Positions 6,158 through 12,065 of a DNA stretch of 13,597 bases are shown piece after piece. Made by a program: the position numbers and the translations under genes. Where the stretch lies: NCBI GenBank assembly GCA_905479515.1, contig CAJQMX010000095.1, positions 1 through 13,597 of the forward strand, read 5' to 3'. Origin of the DNA: an uncultured Parasphingopyxis sp. Its GTDB lineage: Bacteria; Pseudomonadota; Alphaproteobacteria; Sphingomonadales; Sphingomonadaceae. The notes beneath the pieces were generated by a model. That model had not been told where the DNA came from and did no database searches. It worked only from the letters and a program-made list of their open reading frames with translations. Position 1 is the first letter of the stretch, and every line of letters begins with the position of its first letter.

Positions 6158-6586
6158 CTATTGCTCAAGCTGGCCGCGCACCGCACCCGCGGGATGTGGC
6201 CCCGTATGAACATTCACGTAAAAGCCAGCGGGATTGGCGCGGATCTCGCGGCGCAAGGTTGAGGTGATCGAGACACAGCCATCGCTGCCGCCATCGGCGT
6301 CTGGCGTATCGAGCGTGATAACCGGCGGACCCGCGACACCCGCTGCACCGCGATGGACATGGGCGGCGGTTGCCGGATCGATATCGTCAACGGCGATCGC
6401 GTAGCAGAGCTGCTCATCTTCGCTGTCCCAGTCGAGCGTCGCGATGCCCGCGCCATCCGGATCGCCCGGCCCCGGCACCTCGGCCGCGCCAGACAGATCA
6501 GCGGAGTAGGATTCTTGCGCCAAGGCAGGCGCGCCGAGCCCTGCGGTGGCGAATGCGCCCAACAGGACCAATGCAGTCGATCTCAT
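6158..6586 (-). CDS. secreted CHRD-domain protein
   Basis: 142 residues: a Sec signal peptide (1-23, ending APALA|Q) followed by one CHRD domain. Landmarks are the YSADLSGAAEVPGPGDPDGAGIATL start, LCYAIAVDDIDPATAAHVHRGAAGVAGPPVITL in the middle, and the closing NPAGFYVNVHTGPHPAGAVRGQL, which is diagnostic for the family. Two cysteines (in QLCYA and DGCVS) could pair in the periplasm. CHRD domains are immunoglobulin-like and occur in many secreted bacterial proteins; no biochemical role is established here. GGGAG lies 7 nt ahead of the ATG and a perfect -10 TATAAT about 60 nt upstream. It is a single-gene unit. Confidence 0.9.
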   Translation of the reverse strand: MRSTALVLLGAFATAGLGAPALAQESYSADLSGAAEVPGPGDPDGAGIATLDWDSEDEQLCYAIAVDDIDPATAAHVHRGAAGVAGPPVITLDTPDADGGSDGCVSITSTLRREIRANPAGFYVNVHTGPHPAGAVRGQLEQ

Positions 6587-6645
6587 GGAAACTCTCCCAG
6601 ACTAAAGGGCGGCCGCCCCGTGCCACCGCCCGGTTATGATCACGG

Positions 6646-6651
6646 ATTATA
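6646..6651 (-). promoter_or_regulatory. -10 element (TATAAT) for the CHRD gene
   Basis: Perfect TATAAT on the minus strand, 60 nt ahead of the CHRD start codon. The sequence 18 bp upstream (TTCCCT) is a poor -35, so another sigma factor or an activator may be involved. Confidence 0.4.
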
Positions 6652-6725
6652 GCGCCGATCGGATTGGCGAGGGAAGAGAATTCGGATGCGGAGCGTGATT
6701 GCCAGAGCCTTGTTTGTGCCATGTC

Positions 6726-6758
6726 GCGCTCGACCGTCTGGTCGAGCCTGACAAAAAA
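6726..6758. repeat. dispersed hairpin repeat, copy 1
   Basis: Contains GCTCGACC and GGTCGAGC (6728-6735 / 6740-6747) as an 8-bp inverted repeat followed by CTGACAAAAAA. A second copy at 8010-8042 matches at 28 of 33 positions. The A-run is shared with the cold-shock terminator next to it. Confidence 0.5.
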
Positions 6759-6790
6759 AGGGCGGCGGAACCGAAGCTCCACCGCCCTTT
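6753..6790 (-). terminator. intrinsic terminator of the first cold-shock gene
   Basis: On the minus strand AAAGGGCGGTGGA pairs with TCCGCCGCCCTTT (one G-U) across an 8-nt loop, followed by seven T. It begins 22 nt past the cold-shock stop codon. Confidence 0.9.
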
Positions 6791-6811
6791 CTAACGGATT
6801 TCGAGAGAAGC

Positions 6812-7018
6812 TTAGGCTTCTTCGAGGTTCGTTGCAGCCATCTTGCCGTTACGGCTCTCTTCGAGCTCATAAGACACGCGCTGGTTTTCCTTGAGCGTCG
6901 ACATGCCGGCAGCCTGAACAGCGGTCATGTGGACAAATGCGTCCCCGCCGCCTTCTTCTGGCTCAATAAAGCCATAGCCTTTTTGCTCGTTGAAAAATTT
7001 TACTTTGCCAATAGGCAT
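6812..7018 (-). CDS. cold-shock protein (CspA family), paralogue 1
   Basis: 68 residues, the normal length of a single cold-shock domain. It shows GKVKFFNEQKGYGFIEPEEGG with RNP1 (KGYGFI) and DAFVHMTAV as RNP2, then the usual YELEESRNGKMAATNL close. These proteins bind single-stranded RNA and DNA in the cytoplasm and act as RNA chaperones, though not all are cold-induced. GGGA lies about 8 nt ahead of the ATG. The promoter at 7170-7198 predicts a leader of about 145 nt. That leader is largely shared in sequence with the second copy, typical of csp mRNAs whose leaders fold differently with temperature. A terminator follows at 6753-6790. It is about 80% identical to paralogue 2. Confidence 0.95.
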   Translation of the reverse strand: MPIGKVKFFNEQKGYGFIEPEEGGGDAFVHMTAVQAAGMSTLKENQRVSYELEESRNGKMAATNLEEA

Positions 7019-7169
7019 ATTCTTATTCCCTTATTTCGGGCCCGTTACCGGGTATGTGAGCCGCGCCCGAACACCGGACACGGCCTGCTTCTGTATGCTG
7101 AAGTATTGAGGGAAAAGAGGGCGCTGGACGCCTTAGTCCGTCGCTACGTGCGACATCGGCAGTGCCGCC

Positions 7170-7198
7170 CATATACGCCTGCCTGTGGATAAGTGCAA
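7170..7198 (-). promoter_or_regulatory. promoter of cold-shock gene 1 with DnaA-box-like spacer
   Basis: Minus strand: TTGCAC (7193-7198), 17-bp spacer, TATATG (7170-7175). The spacer contains TTATCCACA (7184-7192), identical to the consensus DnaA box. The same arrangement is found at the second cold-shock gene. Confidence 0.7.
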
Positions 7199-7267
7199 TG
7201 CTTGTCAGTGACCGGGTTATTGGGGGGCGTGTTTTGCCAGATGCTTCATCGGTCAGGACTTTCCGAC

Positions 7268-7305
7268 AAAAAAAGGGGCGGCATCCTTGCGGACGCGCCC
7301 CTTTT
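7268..7305 (-). terminator. intrinsic terminator of the second cold-shock gene
   Basis: On the minus strand AAAAGGGGCG pairs with CGCCCCTTTT (7296-7305 with 7271-7280), loop of 15 nt with partial inner pairing, then a total run of seven T. It follows the stop codon by 18 nt. Confidence 0.9.
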
Positions 7306-7323
7306 CCGTTCGCTTAGAAAGCG

Positions 7324-7530
7324 TTAGGCGGCGGAAAGATTCGTCGCAGCCATTTTGCCATTCTTGCTCTCTTCGAGCTCATAATTGACGCGATCGCCTT
7401 CACGCAGCGTGTTCATGCCAGCGGCTTCAACTGCCGTTACGTGAACAAAAGCGTCCGTGCCGCCATCTTCAGGTTCGATAAAGCCGAAGCCCTTTTGTTC
7501 ATTGAAAAATTTTACTTTGCCTGTAGGCAT
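7324..7530 (-). CDS. cold-shock protein (CspA family), paralogue 2
   Basis: 68 residues from the ATG at 7530 (AAGGA 8 nt ahead); the frame extends upstream but that part lies in the untranslated leader. RNP1 is KGFGFI and RNP2 DAFVHVTAV, followed by NYELEESKNGKMAATNL. It is a tandem duplicate of the 6812-7018 gene; promoter, leader and terminator are duplicated too. Its promoter at 7676-7704 predicts a leader of about 140 nt. Role as for the family: cytoplasmic single-strand nucleic-acid binding. Each copy has its own promoter and terminator, so the two can be expressed independently. Confidence 0.95.
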   Translation of the reverse strand: MPTGKVKFFNEQKGFGFIEPEDGGTDAFVHVTAVEAAGMNTLREGDRVNYELEESKNGKMAATNLSAA

Positions 7531-7675
7531 ATCTGTATTCCTTAATTGACCCCAATCGGGGCATGAGCCCCGCCCGAATGCCGGACGCGGCCTGCGTTTG
7601 AAAGCGGTGTAGTAAGGGAAAAGAGGGCGCCAGGCGCCATAGTCCGCCGCTACGTGCGACATCGACAGTGCGCAT

Positions 7676-7704
7676 CATATAGGCGCGGTTGTGGATAAGC
7701 GCAA
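7676..7704 (-). promoter_or_regulatory. promoter of cold-shock gene 2 with DnaA-box-like spacer
   Basis: Minus strand: TTGCGC (7699-7704), 17-bp spacer, TATATG (7676-7681); TTATCCACA at 7690-7698 lies in the same place in the spacer as in the first copy. Confidence 0.7.
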
Positions 7705-7828
7705 TGGGAACCGTGGTTAGGCGAAGATGAACGCGCCGCAGACCGGGCAAAGCGGAACTTTCCGCCGTTTCGCGCGCTGAATTGCCGACACCCACAGCAT
7801 CAGTATCCCCGAAAGGAGGCCCGACCCG

Positions 7829-7987
7829 ATGACCGGCAAAAGCGACAAAAACAGCCCCGAAACCCGCAAGAAAGTGGGCGGCAAAGAACCCGTTGAGGAC
7901 CGCCCCAACGTTTCGACCGTAAAGCCTGACGACTATCCGGACGATGATGGCGGCAAGCCCGATTACCGCAAACCCGGACGCAGCTAA
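7829..7987 (+). CDS. small hydrophilic protein (52 residues)
   Basis: A short ORF supported by a near-perfect ribosome site (AAAGGAGG, 9 nt ahead of the ATG). The product is charged and probably disordered: MTGKSDKNSPETRKKVGGKE, then a proline/aspartate part with KPDDYPDDDGGKPDYRKPG and no hydrophobic segment or cysteine. I do not recognise a family. It stands alone on the + strand, divergent from the second cold-shock gene and followed by a dispersed hairpin at 8010-8042. A 63-codon minus-strand frame (7717-7908) overlaps its first half; the ribosome site favours the + strand gene. Confidence 0.55.
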   Translation: MTGKSDKNSPETRKKVGGKEPVEDRPNVSTVKPDDYPDDDGGKPDYRKPGRS

Positions 7988-8009
7988 ACCGATTTCGCGG
8001 CCCGGAGCG

Positions 8010-8042
8010 GCGCTCGACCGCCATGTCGAGTCTGGCAAAAAA
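8010..8042. repeat. dispersed hairpin repeat, copy 2
   Basis: CTCGAC (8013-8018) and GTCGAG (8025-8030) as an inverted repeat, followed by CTGGCAAAAAA. It matches 6726-6758 at 28 of 33 positions. The surrounding sequences are unrelated. Confidence 0.5.
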
Positions 8043-8060
8043 CCGCACATCCTGAACCCA

Positions 8061-8126
8061 TTAGTGCTGCGCTTGTCGAAGTACGTCTATCGGCGGAGAA
8101 ACGCCCATCGACAGGCTCAGGGCTAA
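8061..8126. repeat. REP-like dispersed palindromic element
   Basis: Imperfect inverted repeat: 8061-8079 (ending CTTGTCGA) against 8108-8126 (starting TCGACAGG), 15 of 19 matching, around an inner GGCG/CGCC hairpin. The arms resemble the 'TTCGACAAGCTCAG' type repeat found many times in sphingomonad-like genomes (recollection, not a search). Confidence 0.5.
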
Positions 8127-8146
8127 CAGTATGAAGCACCGCCCAA

Positions 8147-8176
8147 GTTGACACTCGTTGACACTCCTTGACACTA
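8147..8176 (+). repeat. three 10-bp tandem repeats (GTTGACACTC)
   Basis: GTTGACACTC, GTTGACACTC, CTTGACACTA in a row. The period equals about one DNA turn, and each copy contains TTGACA. It lies 16 bp past the stop of the helix-turn-helix gene, on the opposite strand sense. Confidence 0.6.
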
Positions 8177-8192
8177 TCTGGCGAGAGGGGGG

Positions 8193-9194
8193 TCAGGGGT
8201 CTTCCTCCCCCTTCCTGTCCTTTCTTTCGGGATGGGCGCCCTGCGCCTTGCACGCGTCCCCCTCGCGCGGAGCCACCTCGTCTTCATACACGAAATCGAA
8301 CGCATCGCTGCGCTGGGCACGCAGCCATTGCTCCTCGGTCCAGTCATCCATCTCAGCCGGATCGAGATCGGAAATGTCGATCTTCTCCGGCGGCGTCGCC
8401 ATGATCCGCCGATAGGCCCCCAGCGCCTCGATCGCCTCATCGTCACTGGCATAGCCGCGCGGCGCTGGCGCCCGCCCGATGCGCATGCCGGGGCCAAATT
8501 CGGGCGCGGGGTCGGTCTCGGCGATCCAGTCCCGCTTCCAGTTCATATTCGCGCTGGCCTCGATCTCGGCGAGCAGCGCCTTGCGATCGGGTGGCACCTC
8601 CGCCGCACATTCCGCATCAGGATCGATACAATCGAGCAGAGCCTCAAAATGGAGTTCGGATTGCTGCGCGGGCCGGGCGCTGGGCCAGCCTTCGTCACAG
8701 CGCCGGTCCGCCCGGGCGAGCATATGGCGCAGCATCGCGCCATCGGGCCTGGTCCGCTCGACCAGCTGGCCATCGACGACAATCTCCTCGGTCACACCGA
8801 CCGTCGCCCGCTCCAGGCACAGGCCGACCAGCGCATCCCGGTGGCGCAGCTCCGCCCCCTGCCACGCCCGCGCAAAAGCCGCATCGCGCGCCCGCAAGGC
8901 ATAGACCGACTGGCGCGACAGCCCCATCTCCCGGCACACGCCCAGCACATTGCCGGTATCGGCCAGCCGACCAAGGAAATAGCGCATCCGGGGCGGTGTC
9001 CAGCTCTGACGGACAGCGGCGCTGTGCGCGGGAAGGGATTCATCCTCACCCACCACGTCATTCCCGCGCAGGCGGGAATCCAGGGCAGCACATGCTGTCG
9101 CACGAGGCTCTAGATTCCCGCCTGCGCGGGAATGACAATCGGTGGAGGAAGAAGCAACGGCTTCAGGGCTTTGCGGGTTTTCTGAATGGGTCAT
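8193..9194 (-). CDS. helix-turn-helix protein with an inserted palindromic repeat
   Basis: 333 residues. The conserved core starts at WTPPRMRYFLGRLADTGNV (about 65-83), followed by a helix-turn-helix (VCREMGLSRQSVYALRARDAAF, 86-107), a long helix region, and VDGQLVERTRPDGAMLRHMLARADRR (140-165). The acidic C-terminal half is less constrained. The layout recalls phage terminase small subunits and a set of unnamed sphingomonad proteins with WTP...RQSAYALR cores (from memory); a DNA-binding role is inferred. Residues 20-46 are the translation of an 81-bp palindromic repeat (9057-9136) inserted in frame. The ATG at 9194 has no good ribosome site (AGGAG is 23 nt away), so a GTG at 9056 just after the repeat is an alternative start. 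Confidence 0.65.
   Translation of the reverse strand: MTHSENPQSPEAVASSSTDCHSRAGGNLEPRATACAALDSRLRGNDVVGEDESLPAHSAAVRQSWTPPRMRYFLGRLADTGNVLGVCREMGLSRQSVYALRARDAAFARAWQGAELRHRDALVGLCLERATVGVTEEIVVDGQLVERTRPDGAMLRHMLARADRRCDEGWPSARPAQQSELHFEALLDCIDPDAECAAEVPPDRKALLAEIEASANMNWKRDWIAETDPAPEFGPGMRIGRAPAPRGYASDDEAIEALGAYRRIMATPPEKIDISDLDPAEMDDWTEEQWLRAQRSDAFDFVYEDEVAPREGDACKAQGAHPERKDRKGEEDP
9057..9136. repeat. palindromic repeat element with 24-bp perfect inverted arms
   Basis: The arms at 9057-9080 and 9113-9136 are perfect 24-bp inverted repeats (core ATTCCCGCGCAGGCGGGAAT) around a 32-bp centre. In one frame it reads CHSRAGGN...DSRLRGND, a well-known artefact of this dispersed repeat type. It sits inside the 5' part of the helix-turn-helix gene and keeps its frame. 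Confidence 0.85.
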
Positions 9195-9320
9195 CTAACA
9201 GGATAAGTCAGATGATCTCCTACATTTCAAGGAAATAGGGTGTTGTGATAGCTAACGAAAATCAATGACTACCTATTTAGTGCTCTGTCGCTGTAATTCA
9301 GTTTCAATAACATTCAGGAC

Positions 9321-10589
9321 CTAATGCGAATCACGTTTCCCCCGCCTTACATTCCCTGATAACAATTCAGTAGCAGATGCAGACTTTAGAAACTCTAGTT
9401 CTCGAAGGCGCTCAAGATGTGCGCTAAGCTGTGCCTCCAAGATATCAATCTCTGTGCGTTGATCACCTCCGTAAACAGGAAGTCCCAGCATTTTTTTTAT
9501 TAAACGGACTAGACCGTTTGAACTAATAATAGATGCAATTAACGGCGCCATAGCTAATACTATGATTAAAGTGACTAGCGCTGTATAAGCCCTATCTTCG
9601 CCGATCGCTAATAATGATTCACCTTTATTAGCGGATAAATAAGACAACCATAATGCAGCAGCACTAATTGCAATAGATGCAGATGTTATCAATAGCCTGA
9701 TTTTGCTCGATCTTCTTTTCGTTAAATCAATCTCTCTATTTAAAGATCTTACAATATCATAGGTGTCGCCAATTTGGACTTCTATCGGTTGCTTTAGAGT
9801 TTCTGCCTTATTTTCAAGCCATAGCTCGACCATTTTATCCATACCATCAATTGGCAAGCTCCTGATTAGCTGCAGCATCGCCATAGTATACTCGCTCCCT
9901 TTGTCAAAATTGAGCGCAAGTTGACGACGCGAATATGCTCTTACTACTTCAGCAGTCCACGGCAACGGTGGAAGATAATGCGAAACAGACAGAAACTCTG
10001 AAAACTTCTCGACAAATTCTGGCAGCAACTTGTTGAGTAAAATCCATGTTCTATCATAAGACAAATTATCCGGTGACAGGCCCTTGAGCCTTTCCACACC
10101 AGCTGCAGACATAGGATCATACTCAGATACAATTACCACAAAATCGGAAATTGTTTTATCCATTGCTACGAAAGACAAATCTTCGCTTCCAGCCTGTGCA
10201 TCGAGTATTACTGTATCATACTCGTTAAAAAACAAATTTTTAGTTGCATGCAAATGTTCGTAAAACAGTTTTGCATCTAGCTCTTTACGTCGATCGAAGA
10301 TAAAAGCAGCAGGCCAAAGATCAATGTTCTTTGAAATTCTGACAAAACTCGGTATAATCGAATTGTCTAAATCCAAACTTCCGCCGCATTGCGCTTTAGT
10401 TGTGGCCTCACGGGCAGGAAAAGAGTTTACTTCATCGATGTACAGAAGCGTTAGGCCATTAGTAGCCTCATCGCAGTCTACCAAAAGGCACTTTTGCCCC
10501 ATCTGCGCCAAAACGTTTGCGATGGATGCCGCAATGGTCGTTTTGCCCGACCCTCCTTTTGCGCTAGCTAGCGTAATAACGGTAGTCAT
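9321..10589 (-). CDS. ParA/MinD-like ATPase with two membrane segments
   Basis: 422 residues. The N-terminal 240 residues are a ParA/MinD-type P-loop ATPase: deviant Walker A AKGGSGKTT (10-18) with signature lysine K11, LLVDCDEATNG (35-45) as the A' motif, and YDTVILDAQAGSEDL (124-138) as Walker B. Two hydrophobic helices follow (about 299-319 and 335-357) and a C-terminal, coiled-coil-prone helix (about 380-405). Relatives dimerise on ATP and position cargo on DNA or membrane; a fusion to transmembrane helices is unusual and suggests an ATPase fixed at the inner membrane. It overlaps the upstream gene by one base (TAATG), so translation is coupled. The gene is AT-rich compared with its neighbours, which suggests horizontal transfer. 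A defence or partition role is a guess. Confidence 0.8.
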   Translation of the reverse strand: MTTVITLASAKGGSGKTTIAASIANVLAQMGQKCLLVDCDEATNGLTLLYIDEVNSFPAREATTKAQCGGSLDLDNSIIPSFVRISKNIDLWPAAFIFDRRKELDAKLFYEHLHATKNLFFNEYDTVILDAQAGSEDLSFVAMDKTISDFVVIVSEYDPMSAAGVERLKGLSPDNLSYDRTWILLNKLLPEFVEKFSEFLSVSHYLPPLPWTAEVVRAYSRRQLALNFDKGSEYTMAMLQLIRSLPIDGMDKMVELWLENKAETLKQPIEVQIGDTYDIVRSLNREIDLTKRRSSKIRLLITSASIAISAAALWLSYLSANKGESLLAIGEDRAYTALVTLIIVLAMAPLIASIISSNGLVRLIKKMLGLPVYGGDQRTEIDILEAQLSAHLERLRELEFLKSASATELLSGNVRRGKRDSH

Positions 10590-11107
10590 TATTTCGGCCC
10601 TTGAATCATTTCCGTGGCATTTGCGCGCGCTTCGTCAATTGCGTTCTGAGATGACCGTGGCGATGGAATGTCAAGATCGGCCATTATGGACTCGCAATAA
10701 GGAATGATCCGATCGCCATTATCAGGATTGTTCTTCAGCATTTCTATTAGTGTATTTGCCCTTATTTCAAGTTTCGAAAGAAAATTTCTTTCGTCTCTGA
10801 TCTTTTCTACTTGCCGTTTTAGAAAATCATTTTCACCGCAAGGATCGTTTTGATACACTGAATAAGCCATCTGAAAGTCTATTACTTGGCTTGCATTTCG
10901 TTCATTAATCGCAAACACAATCGCACCAATCGAGCTTTTGAGATTCACTCCGCCCGATACGGTCGCTTCTGGCACCCTCATCTGAAGGTTTCCGTTCGAC
11001 TCTCGATTTTTCAATTCTAACGGAATTGCATCTGCGATGCGCTTCGCCACGTAGCGACTAGTCCCATCTAGGCATTTTACCTTACGAGTTTTGCCAAAAT
11101 TGAACAT
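10589..11107 (-). CDS. unrecognised 172-residue partner of the ParA-like ATPase
   Basis: 172 residues, first gene of the AT-rich two-gene unit. No ribosome site is clear before the ATG at 11107, so the start is moderately certain. Visible parts: a basic N-terminus (MFNFGKTRKVKCLDGTSRYV), a middle with VNLKSSIGAIVFAINE, a charged coiled-coil-like segment (about 114-146, FLKRQVEKIRDERNFLSKLE), and a polar tail. There is no signal peptide, membrane helix or known catalytic motif. I do not recognise a family. The one-base overlap with the ATPase implies the two act together, perhaps as the ATPase's cargo or adaptor. The promoter region holds a hexanucleotide microsatellite. Confidence 0.7.
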   Translation of the reverse strand: MFNFGKTRKVKCLDGTSRYVAKRIADAIPLELKNRESNGNLQMRVPEATVSGGVNLKSSIGAIVFAINERNASQVIDFQMAYSVYQNDPCGENDFLKRQVEKIRDERNFLSKLEIRANTLIEMLKNNPDNGDRIIPYCESIMADLDIPSPRSSQNAIDEARANATEMIQGPK

Positions 11108-11150
11108 AGATTGTGCCGATTTTGTTATTTTTTGCGTTGTTAGTTCGGTT

Positions 11151-11183
11151 ATACTGATACTGATACTGATACTGATACTGATA
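11151..11183. repeat. hexanucleotide microsatellite ATACTG x5.5 in the operon promoter
   Basis: Five perfect ATACTG units plus ATA, 44 bp ahead of the start of the 172-residue gene. On the minus strand it reads (CAGTAT)n and runs into TATAAC (11148-11153), a -10-like hexamer; TTGACT (11196-11201) lies on the upstream side. Copy-number change would alter promoter spacing by 6 bp per unit. Confidence 0.85.
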
Positions 11184-11240
11184 ACTCATCAACAAAGTCA
11201 AACATGGCACGGAAAGCACGGAATCAGGCGCTCAACGCTC

Positions 11241-11254
11241 TCCTTCAAATACCC
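11241..11254. other. possible third copy of the uvrA-end core sequence
   Basis: TCCTTCAAATA (11241-11251) is identical to 11844-11854, part of the duplicated uvrA 3' end. It lies where the AT-rich cassette gives way to GC-rich DNA. Only 11 bp match, so it may be chance. Confidence 0.25.
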
Positions 11255-11271
11255 ATTTATAAACCCCACCC

Positions 11272-11787
11272 CTACCCCTTAGCCCAGGCCTCGGCGACCA
11301 GCCGCTCGTAATTCGCCTCATTGATCAGCCCCTGGGTGCGCAGGGTGGCGAGGACCTCCAATTTGGTTTCGAGGGTGGCGCCGCGCATATTGATCGTCTT
11401 GCCGTCCATCACCACGCCGGGCGCGTCTATCCGGGCGAGCGCATCGCGCATCCGCGCCGTTTGTGAGAGCAGCGCGCGCAGGCCGAGGCCAAACAGCAGC
11501 ACGAACGCGATCAGGCTGTAGATGCCAATCGCGGTCAGGATGGCGGGGCCGGTGACATCCTCTGCCGTTTCGCCATCTGCCGCATAGCATTGAAAGGCGC
11601 TGTTATAGGCGACCTCGTCCACCGATTCGGTGCGGATCACATCCTGAGACAGCTCTCCGCCGGGGCAGACAAAGGGCTGGGCGACCTGGGCGATGGGCGG
11701 AAAGGCAAGCGGCCCGACCCAGCCGATCATCACGCCGAGAAACAGGCTGATGCCGATCATCCAGCCGAATATCTTGCCCCGGTTCAT
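11272..11787 (-). CDS. small membrane protein with SHOCT-like tail
   Basis: 171 residues with an N-terminal membrane helix (about 8-30, WMIGISLFLGVMIGWVGPLAF) and a second (about 82-104, ILTAIGIYSLIAFVLLFGLGL). The loop between them carries two cysteines (FVCPGG, FQCYA) and would face the periplasm. The C-terminal 35 residues (LETKLEVLATLRTQGLINEANYERLVAEAW) resemble the SHOCT domain, a short motif common at the ends of membrane and oligomerising proteins. GGGGGAG lies 9 nt ahead of the ATG, or GGAG at 2 nt. GC-rich codon use matches the host. Function unknown. It lies between the AT-rich cassette and the nucleotidyltransferase pair. Confidence 0.75.
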   Translation of the reverse strand: MNRGKIFGWMIGISLFLGVMIGWVGPLAFPPIAQVAQPFVCPGGELSQDVIRTESVDEVAYNSAFQCYAADGETAEDVTGPAILTAIGIYSLIAFVLLFGLGLRALLSQTARMRDALARIDAPGVVMDGKTINMRGATLETKLEVLATLRTQGLINEANYERLVAEAWAKG

Positions 11788-11829
11788 CGCTCCAAACTCC
11801 CCCGCATTATCGCCTCCCCCAGCCTATCT

Positions 11830-11854
11830 ATTTCGCAAGCATATCCTTCAAATA
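11830..11854. repeat. duplicated uvrA 3' end (distal copy)
   Basis: 21 of 25 bases match 12587-12611. On the minus strand it still reads [12 protein letters not shown], the exact C-terminus of UvrA, but with different codons (TTG/CTT against CTC/CTC) and TAG instead of TGA. No UvrA-like sequence precedes it. Confidence 0.65.
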
Positions 11855-11888
11855 GGGATTGGGGTGACAGTGCACCAATTAGCCAATC

Positions 11889-12065
11889 CTACCGCTTCTC
11901 TCCACCTTGCCGGATGGCCTCCAGCAACGCTTTTTTGCTCTTCGTACGGCGCTTGCCGCTATTTGCGGGAAGGTCTGTGATGCCCGAGGCAGTTCGGCGG
12001 CGTGCGACATCGCGCCCGAACGCGTCGAGCGTGAGAGGGTCAGCCTTTGATATCTTCGACGCCAT
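11889..12065 (-). CDS. 58-residue basic protein, partner of the nucleotidyltransferase
   Basis: The frame opens at 12182, but the ATG at 12065 (AGG about 7 nt ahead) is preferred because it overlaps the end of the nucleotidyltransferase gene by only 26 nt. The product is basic and polar: [20 protein letters not shown], then ARRRTASGITDLPANSGKRRTKSKKALLEAI. It has no membrane segment and no cysteine. Small basic proteins encoded next to nucleotidyltransferase-fold genes occur in toxin-antitoxin-like pairs, so a partner or antitoxin role is a guess. A hairpin with arms GGATTGG/CCAATCC (11856-11862 / 11883-11889) follows at once, without a T-run. Confidence 0.5.
   Translation of the reverse strand: MASKISKADPLTLDAFGRDVARRRTASGITDLPANSGKRRTKSKKALLEAIRQGGEKR

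Noticed and set aside
7184..7698. Replication origin suggested by two DnaA boxes
   Set aside because: The boxes are about 500 bp apart, each locked in a promoter spacer, with no AT-rich unwinding region or other boxes nearby.
8232..9113. + strand frame of 293 codons opposite the helix-turn-helix gene
   Set aside because: Shadow in GC-rich DNA; its end is the translation of the palindromic repeat (VIPAQAGIQ), a known artefact.
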